Shown: positions 36,361 through 43,942 of the stretch, piece after piece | Layout of the letters: every line of letters starts with the position of its first letter | Position numbering within the stretch: the first letter of the stretch is position 1 | Assembly (NCBI GenBank): GCA_050908895.1 | Contig: CP171222.1 | Location: 1,116,001-1,180,000, forward strand | Source of the DNA: S5-A14a sp050908895 | GTDB lineage: Bacteria; Bacillota; Clostridia; Peptostreptococcales; Anaerovoracaceae | DNA: 64,000 nt | Reading direction: 5' to 3' | The notes under the pieces: model-generated | Told to the model about the DNA's origin: nothing | Databases searched by the model: none | What the model saw: the letters and a program-made list of their open reading frames with translations, nothing else | Program-made: the position numbers and the translations under genes

Positions 36361-39216
36361 ATGACCTTAAAAGTCCATCAGTTAGCAAAAGAGATGGGAA
36401 TTACAAGCAAAGAGCTGACTCAAAAGGCACAGGATATAGGTATACCTGTTAAAAATCATATGAGCAGTCTTAGCGAATCAGATGTGGAAAGGTTAAAGGG
36501 AGACCACCAGGATATTAAAGTTAGAGAAGAACGTAAAGAGAATGGATCCGATTCAAGTGTTCATAAACCAAAACCACCAATTAACAGACCAATAATAGAT
36601 ACTGCGTTTTTAGATGCAAGAAGCAAAGGAAAAAATGAGAATAGTAATAGTGTGGAAGCTAAGGAAAAAGGCGATACAGAAAGATCTGAGCATTTAGAAC
36701 TAAAGTCAATTGGTAAGGATGTTAGTAAATTAGAACCATCTGGAAAAAAAGTTGATAGTTCTAAATCTAATCAATCCAATGAAAAAATAGTTGTTTCTGA
36801 TTCTGTCTCGGCAAATAAAAATGATATTAATTTATCTAAATCAGATCAACATAATCATGATAATAGACCTATGAGGGATAATCGTCCAAGAAGAGATGAT
36901 AGACCTATGAGGGATGATCGTCCAAGAAGAGATGATAGACCTATGAGGGATGATCGTCCAAGAAGAGATGATAGACCTATGAGGGATGATCGTCCAAGAA
37001 GAGATGATAGGCCTATGAGGGATGATCGCCCAAGACGTGATGATAGGCCTATGAGGGATGAGCGACCAAGACGTGATGATAGACCTATACGTGATGGAGG
37101 TCAAAGAAGAGACGACAGAGGCCGAAGAGATGATCGTCCAAGACGTGATGACAAAAGAGATAGCAGAAATTATGGATATAACAAAGACAAGGCCGACATG
37201 CCAAGATCAGAATTTCGTGGTCGTAGATTAGCTAAAAGAACAGATGGTCCAACCATGGACAGGCTGGAAACTAAAACAAATCAGTCAAGACATGCAGACA
37301 AGAAAAAAAATCAAGGAAAATATAAAGATAAGAAAGATAAATTCAATAAGTTCGAACAGAACAATGATTTTGTTGCAAACCTTGAGAAGAAAACAAGAAA
37401 GAAAAAGGGTAAGGCTAAGCCACAAGTGATAGAAACAGAAATTTTAGAAGAAACATTACCGGAAGGTACAATTAGAGTTGATGTACCAATTACTGTTGCA
37501 GGCTTTTGTGAACAAGCGGAGGTGAGTCAGGCTACTGTCATTATGTCACTTATGAAGCTAGGCATAATGGCTAATATTAATCAAAATATAGATGAAGACA
37601 CAGTTTTGTTAATTGCAGAAGACTTAGGTCTTGATGTTGTGATTGGTGAAGTGGAATCAGAGGCAGAAGAATTTGGAATTGAAGACTTCGAGGATAAGGA
37701 AGAAGATTTACATTTCAGACCACCAATAATTACAGTAATGGGACACGTAGACCATGGTAAGACATCTCTTCTTGATGCAATAAGAAAGACGGATGTTACC
37801 ACAACAGAATCCGGTGGAATTACACAGCATATAGGTGCATCTGAAGTTTCTATTAATGGACAGAAAATTGTTTTCCTTGATACTCCGGGACACGAAGCTT
37901 TTACAGCTATGAGAGCAAGAGGTGCTCATGTAACAGATATTGCCGTTTTGGTTGTTGCAGCAGATGATAGTGTAAAACCACAGACTGTTGAGTCTATAAG
38001 TCACGCTAAGGCAGCGGGAGTACCTATAATAGTTGCGATAAATAAAATGGATAAGCCTGCTGCAAATCCGGATAGAGTTAAGCAAGACTTGACGGAACAT
38101 GGTATTTTGGTAGAAGATTGGGGCGGAGATATTATTAGCGTTCCGGTATCTGCTAAATCCGGCGAAGGAATTACAAACTTGCTTGAAATGATTCTTTTGC
38201 AGGCGGAAGTATTAGAACTTAAAGCAAACCCAAACAGGTTAGCTAGTGGTTCTGTAATTGAAGCAAGGCTTGACAAGTCAAAAGGTCCGGTGGCTACACT
38301 TCTTGTTACTAATGGAACTTTAAAAAGTGGACAGTCTATCGTAGCAGGTACAAGTGCCGGTAGGATAAGACTTATGACAGACTATAAAGGCAAGTCAATT
38401 AAGAAGGCTGGTCCTGCAACTGCAGTTGAAATACTAGGATTAACTGAAGTCCCTCAAGCAGGTGATGAATTTAATGCCGTTAAAGAGGATAAGATTGCAA
38501 GAGATATTGCAGATAAACGCAAAGCGAAACTTAGAGAAGAAGTTCTTGCAAGAAATTCAAGTACTACTTTAGAGAAATTGTTCAGTCAGATTCAGGGGGG
38601 AGAAACAAAAGAGCTTAACCTGATAATCAAGGGAGATGTACAAGGTTCTATTGGTGCTATAGTATCCTCACTGGAGAAATTGAATACAGATGAGGTCAGA
38701 GTCAATATTATTCATACAGGTGTTGGTACCGTTAATGAATCAGATGTAATGCTTGCCGGTACCTCCGGAGCTGTAATTATTGGATTTAATGTAAGACCCA
38801 GCACTGCGGTTACGACTTTAGCTGATAGGGAAAGCATCGAAATTAGGACCTATAGAGTTATTTACGATATAATAGACGATGTGGAAAATGCTATGAAGGG
38901 CATGCTAGATCCGGAATTTAAAGAAGAAGTACTTGGTAAGGTGGAGATCAGAAATACATTTAAGGTGCCTGGAGTTGGAATTATCGGAGGAGCATATGTA
39001 ACTGAAGGCAAAATAATTAGGAATGCTGAAGTTAGATTGGTTCGTGACGGTATTGTTATCCATGAAGGTAAAATTTCATCATTAAAGAGATTTAAAGATG
39101 ATGCCAAAGAGGTTGCACAAGGATATGAATGCGGTATAGGAATAGAAGACTATAATGATATTAAAGAAGGCGATTTAATTGAGTGCTTCCACATGGTTGA
39201 AATTGAAAGGAAGTAA
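36361..39216 (+). CDS. infB: Translation initiation factor IF-2 with Arg/Asp repeat region
   Basis: This 951-residue GTPase places initiator tRNA on the 30S subunit. It starts MTLKVHQLAKEMG, the IF-2 N-terminal domain. Residues about 165-265 are a low-complexity stretch of 12-residue units (RPMRDDRPRRDD). The GTPase has G1 GHVDHGKTS, G3 DTPGHEAF and G4 NKMDK, and domains II-IV end normally (GYECGIGIEDYNDIKEGD). GGGAGGAG lies just before the ATG at 36361; an upstream in-frame start at 36328 overlaps ylxQ and lacks a site. The repeat may contact rRNA by charge, which is inference. Confidence 0.97.
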   Translation: MTLKVHQLAKEMGITSKELTQKAQDIGIPVKNHMSSLSESDVERLKGDHQDIKVREERKENGSDSSVHKPKPPINRPIIDTAFLDARSKGKNENSNSVEAKEKGDTERSEHLELKSIGKDVSKLEPSGKKVDSSKSNQSNEKIVVSDSVSANKNDINLSKSDQHNHDNRPMRDNRPRRDDRPMRDDRPRRDDRPMRDDRPRRDDRPMRDDRPRRDDRPMRDDRPRRDDRPMRDERPRRDDRPIRDGGQRRDDRGRRDDRPRRDDKRDSRNYGYNKDKADMPRSEFRGRRLAKRTDGPTMDRLETKTNQSRHADKKKNQGKYKDKKDKFNKFEQNNDFVANLEKKTRKKKGKAKPQVIETEILEETLPEGTIRVDVPITVAGFCEQAEVSQATVIMSLMKLGIMANINQNIDEDTVLLIAEDLGLDVVIGEVESEAEEFGIEDFEDKEEDLHFRPPIITVMGHVDHGKTSLLDAIRKTDVTTTESGGITQHIGASEVSINGQKIVFLDTPGHEAFTAMRARGAHVTDIAVLVVAADDSVKPQTVESISHAKAAGVPIIVAINKMDKPAANPDRVKQDLTEHGILVEDWGGDIISVPVSAKSGEGITNLLEMILLQAEVLELKANPNRLASGSVIEARLDKSKGPVATLLVTNGTLKSGQSIVAGTSAGRIRLMTDYKGKSIKKAGPATAVEILGLTEVPQAGDEFNAVKEDKIARDIADKRKAKLREEVLARNSSTTLEKLFSQIQGGETKELNLIIKGDVQGSIGAIVSSLEKLNTDEVRVNIIHTGVGTVNESDVMLAGTSGAVIIGFNVRPSTAVTTLADRESIEIRTYRVIYDIIDDVENAMKGMLDPEFKEEVLGKVEIRNTFKVPGVGIIGGAYVTEGKIIRNAEVRLVRDGIVIHEGKISSLKRFKDDAKEVAQGYECGIGIEDYNDIKEGDLIECFHMVEIERK
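36864..37098 (+). repeat. 36-bp coding tandem repeat in infB
   Basis: About six and a half copies of a 36-base unit encode RPMRDDRPRRDD. Inner copies are almost identical, edge copies have drifted (RPIRDGGQRRDD). The period is a multiple of three, so copy changes keep the frame. Confidence 0.85.
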
Positions 39217-39219
39217 AAT

Positions 39220-39981
39220 ATGATATTTTATTTTTCGGCAACTGGCAATTCTAAATCTGTCGCAGAAAAACTTAAAGATGAATTTGGTGGAAACTTATAT
39301 AAAATAGATGATGCTCTAAGACGGAAAGAATTTGACCACGAAGTACCAAAAGGGGAGACAGTTTTCTTTGTCTTCCCGGTGTACTTTTTCAGCATGCCAA
39401 CTGTAGTCGAAGATTTTATTAATTCTATAAATCTTAAGTCAGAAGATCAAATTGATGTCTGTGCTATAACGACTTCTGGTGGTAATGCTGGAGGCGTGGA
39501 TAAATTCTGCAATAGAATTTTCAAAAATAAAGATATAAATTACAGAGGACTGTACAATATAAAATCTGTAGAAAATTATATTTTACTATATAAGGTTCCG
39601 CTTCCGGAAGCACAAATAATGAAACTAAGAAGTGCAGATAAGGCCGTAGAGGAAGTAATTGAAAGCATAAAGTATAATTTTCGTGTGCCATATAAATCAG
39701 CACCGTTTCTGGGATTGTTATCGTGGCTAGGTAATAAAATATATAAAAAAACAAATAAGACAGCTAAGTTTGATGTAGATACAACCAAATGTATAAAATG
39801 CGGTCTATGCCAGTTCCATTGCCCTGTTAGTGCAATTAAGATGGAAGGTGGCAGACCTGTTTGGATTAAAGAAAATTGTGCTCACTGTCTTGCATGTATA
39901 CATAGATGCCCGGCTCAGGCAATTGAATACGGTACGAAGACAGTAAATAAAGGCAGATATGTTAATCCAATTTTTAAATAA
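39220..39981 (+). CDS. EFR1-type flavodoxin-ferredoxin fusion
   Basis: This 253-residue protein joins a flavodoxin-like N-terminal domain (phosphate loop FYFSATGNSKSVAEKL) to a C-terminal 2[4Fe-4S] ferredoxin: CIKCGLCQFHCP near 188 and CAHCLACIHRCP near 218. It is an electron carrier that could shuttle between flavin and iron-sulfur partners. Its redox partner is unknown. It follows infB by 3 bases with AAGGAAG inside the infB end, so it shares the operon. A clear terminator follows, so genes after it may have a separate promoter. It might supply electrons to the nitrogenase-like operon about 7 kb away, which is speculative. Confidence 0.88.
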   Translation: MIFYFSATGNSKSVAEKLKDEFGGNLYKIDDALRRKEFDHEVPKGETVFFVFPVYFFSMPTVVEDFINSINLKSEDQIDVCAITTSGGNAGGVDKFCNRIFKNKDINYRGLYNIKSVENYILLYKVPLPEAQIMKLRSADKAVEEVIESIKYNFRVPYKSAPFLGLLSWLGNKIYKKTNKTAKFDVDTTKCIKCGLCQFHCPVSAIKMEGGRPVWIKENCAHCLACIHRCPAQAIEYGTKTVNKGRYVNPIFK

Positions 39982-39993
39982 ATATTATAAAAA

Positions 39994-40016
39994 CAGGGCT
40001 TTTTAGCCCTTTTTTT
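39994..40016 (+). terminator. Terminator after the EFR1 gene
   Basis: AGGGCT, TTTT loop, AGCCCT, then seven T. Short stem but a full T-run; it may give partial read-through into rbfA. Confidence 0.8.
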
Positions 40017-40063
40017 GAAGAAAAATTTATCTTAGATAAGAATAGAATACTAAAGGAGAAGAT

Positions 40064-40468
40064 ATGGGAAAAGGATATAGGCAGGGCAGACTTGGTGAAG
40101 AAATAAGAAAGATTGTAGGCCAAATGCTCATAGAAGAAATAAAAGACCCTAGATTATCACCTATGGTTTCAATTACAGAAGTGAGAGTTACAAATGATGG
40201 AAGCTATGCAACATGTTTTGTTTCATATTTTTCTAATCTAAAAGGCGAAGAAAAAGAAGTAGAAGAGAGAGAGATACTTGAAGGACTCAAAAGTGCTAAG
40301 GGTCTTATTAAAAAAAACATAGGAAATGAAATCAGGCTAAGGCATGTTCCAGATTTGATTTTTAAAATGGACAAATCCATAGAGTATGGTAGACATATGG
40401 ACGAAATTTTAGCAGGATTAAATATAAAGCAAGATGATGGAGAAAAAGATGGAGACTCAAAAGAATAA
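40064..40468 (+). CDS. rbfA: Ribosome-binding factor A
   Basis: This 134-residue KH-like protein assists 30S maturation and binds 16S rRNA. Signature elements are RLGEEIRKIVGQMLIEEIKDPRL, VSITEVRVTNDGSYATCFVSY and RLRHVPDLIFKMDKSIEYG. AAAGGAGAAG precedes the ATG. It overlaps the nrnA-truB fusion by 20 bases. Confidence 0.96.
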   Translation: MGKGYRQGRLGEEIRKIVGQMLIEEIKDPRLSPMVSITEVRVTNDGSYATCFVSYFSNLKGEEKEVEEREILEGLKSAKGLIKKNIGNEIRLRHVPDLIFKMDKSIEYGRHMDEILAGLNIKQDDGEKDGDSKE

Positions 40469-42434
40469 AGAGGCTTTTTTAAAACTAGCTGAAGAACTTG
40501 TTAATGGTGAACGGTTTGTAATTTTTCCTCATAAGGATCCGGATGGAGATGCTTTGGGTGCGTCAATTGGTTTAGCCAATGCACTTTCAGCTATGAACAA
40601 AAATGTGATAGTTCTGGTGGACCTCGATTCAAAGGGGGAAATTGATATAAAGGCAGAACTTCAATTCATTGATAAGGAAAGTCTATTCATTTCCACGGAT
40701 AAATCTTGGGCGAATAAAGAGACTTATGGGATAATGTTAGACTGTGGGGAACTGAGCAGAATTCCGGGAAGAGAAGAAATTTTTCTAAACTGCAAAAAAA
40801 CTTTTTGTATAGATCACCATGAAACTTCAAAGGAACTTGCGGATTATAATGTTATATGCCCGGAATCATCAGCTACCTGCCAACTTGTTTGGGAACTTTT
40901 GTGCTATCTTAAAGAATTTGACCTTGAAATAACAAAAGAGATGGCAGAGTCTCTATATGTGGGGCTTATGACGGATACAGGTGGATTTAGATATTCTAAT
41001 ACTTCAAGGGAAACTCATTTAATAGCGGCAGAAATGTTTCAGCTGGGAATTGACCATTATGAAATCAGTAGGAATATATTTGAATCGGAGAAACTGACTA
41101 AACTTAAGCTTAAATCAGAAGCTTTAAATCATACAGAATTCATGTGCCAGGATAAAGCTGGAATTACCTTTGTAACGCAGGATATGATTAGAAAGTGTAA
41201 AGCAGATATAAAAGATACAGATGGAATTGTTGAAGAAATAAGAAATGTTAATACCGTTGAGGTCGCATGTCTATGCAAAGAGCAAGAAGACGGTAGGATT
41301 AAAGTTTCTATGAGAGCAAAAGACACTGTTGATGTAGCTAAAATATGCAAAAAATACGGTGGTGGGGGTCATATTAAAGCAGCGGGTTGTACTTTAGATT
41401 TAAGGATAAATGAAGCTGTAATACTAATGAAGAATGAATTAGAAAACTCATTATTTCCCAAGATAGACAGTGTTGATAAATTGACTAGCCAAGAAATTTT
41501 CGGAATTATTAACGCAAAAAAAGTAGAAAATATGACATCCCATGACGTAGTAGCTATTTTACGTAGAACTCTTGGAATAAAGAAAATCGGTCATACAGGG
41601 ACATTAGATCCTATGGCAACCGGAGTACTTCCTGTTGCAGTTGGAAATGCCACCAAATACATTGAGTATTTAGACAAAGATAAGAAAAGTTATATTGCAG
41701 GAATTAAATTCGGTATGATGACAGACACATTAGATATTTGGGGCACCCCTATATCAATGGTGGAAGAGGAAAAATCTATAAGAAAGGATGTGCTTATATC
41801 AGCACTTGATAGATTTAAAGGAAAAATTAAGCAAATTCCACCTAAGTACTCGGCAATTAAAATAAAAGGCAAAAGACTTTATCATTATGCACGAGCTCAG
41901 GAAGATGTTGAAATCCCCGAACGAGAGGTTGTTGTATATAGACTTGAACTATTAGAAGGTACATCGGGGCAAGATGATTACAGACTATTAATTCAGTGTT
42001 CTAGAGGTACATATATAAGAAGTTTGATTAGAGATATTGGAGAACATATTGGTATTCCTGCGGTTATGTCATCACTTGTTAGGATAGAAAGTGGAAATTT
42101 TAAAATTGATAAGAGCATAGATATTCTGTCTTTTAAAGATATGAAGAGAGAAGAAGCTGAAAAATTTATTCAACCAATAGATCAATATATTGTATCTATG
42201 AGAGAAATTGTTATACCAAAAGAAGAAGGTAGAAAATTTCAGAATGGGGGTAAAATCTCCCTTAAGAAAATTGAATTTCAGGAGACAAGCTTAGGTAAGA
42301 AAGAAAGTTTAAACCAAGAGAAGTATTTTGTTAATATATACAAGATTTATGATACTGATAAAAAATTCCTCGGCACTGGTAAAATTATAGATAATATGTA
42401 TTTAAAAGGGGAAAAAGTTATACCTAATAAATAA
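40449..42434 (+). CDS. Fusion of DHH phosphoesterase NrnA and tRNA pseudouridine synthase TruB
   Basis: This single 661-residue frame holds two enzymes that are usually neighbouring genes. Residues 1-340 are an NrnA-type DHH/DHHA1 protein: IFPHKDPDGDA, MLDCGE, IDHHET, TDTGGFRYSNT and the C-terminal GGGGHIKAAG. These degrade very short RNA and pAp. From about residue 347 a TruB domain starts (FGIINAKKVENMTSHDVV), with the catalytic aspartate in GHTGTLDPMATGVL and CSRGTYIRSL, and makes pseudouridine 55 in tRNA. The usual KPxG after the first strand is KVEN here. No stop codon or ribosome-binding site lies between the domains; a TTG at 41481 is the only weak internal start. The ATG at 40449 has GGAG 7-10 bases upstream and overlaps rbfA. 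Confidence 0.9.
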   Translation: METQKNKEAFLKLAEELVNGERFVIFPHKDPDGDALGASIGLANALSAMNKNVIVLVDLDSKGEIDIKAELQFIDKESLFISTDKSWANKETYGIMLDCGELSRIPGREEIFLNCKKTFCIDHHETSKELADYNVICPESSATCQLVWELLCYLKEFDLEITKEMAESLYVGLMTDTGGFRYSNTSRETHLIAAEMFQLGIDHYEISRNIFESEKLTKLKLKSEALNHTEFMCQDKAGITFVTQDMIRKCKADIKDTDGIVEEIRNVNTVEVACLCKEQEDGRIKVSMRAKDTVDVAKICKKYGGGGHIKAAGCTLDLRINEAVILMKNELENSLFPKIDSVDKLTSQEIFGIINAKKVENMTSHDVVAILRRTLGIKKIGHTGTLDPMATGVLPVAVGNATKYIEYLDKDKKSYIAGIKFGMMTDTLDIWGTPISMVEEEKSIRKDVLISALDRFKGKIKQIPPKYSAIKIKGKRLYHYARAQEDVEIPEREVVVYRLELLEGTSGQDDYRLLIQCSRGTYIRSLIRDIGEHIGIPAVMSSLVRIESGNFKIDKSIDILSFKDMKREEAEKFIQPIDQYIVSMREIVIPKEEGRKFQNGGKISLKKIEFQETSLGKKESLNQEKYFVNIYKIYDTDKKFLGTGKIIDNMYLKGEKVIPNK

Positions 42435-42463
42435 TGACTTAGGTAATAAAGAGGTAATTGATA

Positions 42464-43405
42464 ATGAAATATTTTGAAAATTTAGATGAAGTAAATATAA
42501 TTGAACCATCGGTTATTGCTTTAGGGAATTTCGACGGGGTGCATCTAGGACATCAGAAATTAATTAAAAATGCTGTGGAGATTGCAAGAAAAAAAGGCTT
42601 AAAATCTGCTGTGTTTACTTTCTCCAATCATCCCAAGAACATGTTACCAAGGTCAAGACCGGTAAAGAGTATATTATATAACCGGGAAAAGAAGGAGATA
42701 ATAGAAAAATTGGGGGTTGATTATCTTTATAATATTCCATTTACTCAGGAGATAATGACAATGTCACCGGAAAATTTTGTTAAGAACTTATTAGTTGATA
42801 AACTTAATTTGAAAGTTGCTTTATGCGGATTTAATTTCCATTTTGGATACAGAGGTGAAGGAAATCCTGATTATTTGAGAGATTATGGCAAGAAATATGG
42901 TTTTGATGTATGGGAAATGAATTCATTTTCAATTAATGACAATGTGGTAAGCTCTTCTCTTATTAGGACATTAATTGCATCAGGTCGTGTAGATAGATGT
43001 AAGACTTATCTAGGCCGAAATTATGAAATTGGTGGAGAGGTGGTCGTAGGTAATAAATTGGGCAGAAAGATTGGATTTCCAACATCTAATATAAACATAG
43101 ATGAGGCGATGGTAACTCCACCAAACGGTGTTTATGTGACTTTGTGTGATTATGATGGAAAAAAATACCCAAGTGTTACCAACGTTGGCACCAAGCCTAC
43201 AATCGGCGACTATAAGAAAAACGTAGAAACACACATTTTTGACTTTGATAAAGAACTTTACGGAAAACATATTATTGTAGAATTTTTAGAGAAAACAAGG
43301 GATGAAGTTAAATTTGACACGATGGAAGAACTTATAGACCAAATACTGAGAGATTGCAAAGAAGCTTATAAATATCACGTTGAAAATGGCTTCATTAAGG
43401 AATAA
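42464..43405 (+). CDS. ribF: Bifunctional riboflavin kinase/FAD synthetase
   Basis: This 313-residue enzyme converts riboflavin to FMN and then FAD. The N-terminal nucleotidyltransferase has ALGNFDGVHLGHQKLI. The C-terminal flavokinase has GRKIGFPTSNI and GVYVTLCDY. The ATG at 42464 follows GAGGT with an 8-base gap; a TTG at 42458 is less likely. It follows truB as usual in Firmicutes. Confidence 0.96.
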   Translation: MKYFENLDEVNIIEPSVIALGNFDGVHLGHQKLIKNAVEIARKKGLKSAVFTFSNHPKNMLPRSRPVKSILYNREKKEIIEKLGVDYLYNIPFTQEIMTMSPENFVKNLLVDKLNLKVALCGFNFHFGYRGEGNPDYLRDYGKKYGFDVWEMNSFSINDNVVSSSLIRTLIASGRVDRCKTYLGRNYEIGGEVVVGNKLGRKIGFPTSNINIDEAMVTPPNGVYVTLCDYDGKKYPSVTNVGTKPTIGDYKKNVETHIFDFDKELYGKHIIVEFLEKTRDEVKFDTMEELIDQILRDCKEAYKYHVENGFIKE

Positions 43406-43413
43406 TTAGCTTG

Positions 43414-43520
43414 CAATTTCAACATTAATATGTTAATATGAATTGTCTCAGTAAGGAGACGATTAATACTTTTACTTAGTTTTGGACACTCCGACCTCTA
43501 CTCGGTGAAAGCAAATAACA
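43414..43520 (+). promoter_or_regulatory. rpsO leader, probable S15 autoregulation site
   Basis: The leader holds two small hairpins: GTCTC-AGTAAG-GAGAC, and CCGA-CCTCTAC-TCGG within GGACACTCCGACC. Similar leaders precede rpsO in other Clostridia, where S15 binds its own mRNA. Assigned from recall and structure, not alignment. Confidence 0.5.
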
Positions 43521-43537
43521 AATAGGAGGAATTTAAA

Positions 43538-43804
43538 ATGATTACAAAAGAAATGAAACAACAAATCGTTAAGGATTATGCTACTAAGGAAGGAGATACA
43601 GGTTCGCCGGAAGTACAGGTTGCTATTCTAACAGCTAGAATTAATGATCTTAACGAACATCTTAAGATTCATAAGAAAGACCATCACTCAAGGAGAGGTC
43701 TTCTAAAAATGGTAGGACAGAGAAGAAACCTTCTTAACTACCTAAAGGGTGTAGATGTGGAAAGATACAGAGATCTTATCGCTCGTCTAGGCCTAAGAAA
43801 GTAA
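43538..43804 (+). CDS. rpsO: 30S ribosomal protein S15
   Basis: This 88-residue S15 has the signatures GDTGSPEVQVAILTARINDLNEHLK, HKKDHHSRRGLLKMVGQRR and the C-terminal RYRDLIARLGLRK. It binds the central domain of 16S rRNA. AGGAGGAATTT precedes the ATG. It precedes pnp, as in most bacteria. Confidence 0.98.
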   Translation: MITKEMKQQIVKDYATKEGDTGSPEVQVAILTARINDLNEHLKIHKKDHHSRRGLLKMVGQRRNLLNYLKGVDVERYRDLIARLGLRK

Positions 43805-43821
43805 TAATTACGATTGGATTT

Positions 43822-43850
43822 GGGCGAGACCTTGTCTCGTCCATATTTAT
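43822..43850 (+). terminator. Hairpin between rpsO and pnp
   Basis: GGGCGAGAC, loop CTT, GTCTCGTCC with one G-U pair, then an AT-rich tail. It probably reduces read-through, or is a processing site. Confidence 0.6.
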
Positions 43851-43942
43851 ATTTTAAAATCTTTGTGCTTTGGAGTGAGTAAAATCAGCACAAAATAAGC
43901 CATTGTAAGGAATGAAATAAACAGGAAGGAGTTGTTTATAAT

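Noticed and set aside
36841..37104. Repetitive minus-strand frame (RSIISSWTIIPH units) opposite infB
   Set aside because: It is the mirror of the in-frame 36-bp repeat of IF-2 and has no start signal or family match.
41481..41483. Internal TTG start giving a separate truB
   Set aside because: It lacks a ribosome-binding site and the frame is continuous with the upstream domain, so a fusion is preferred.
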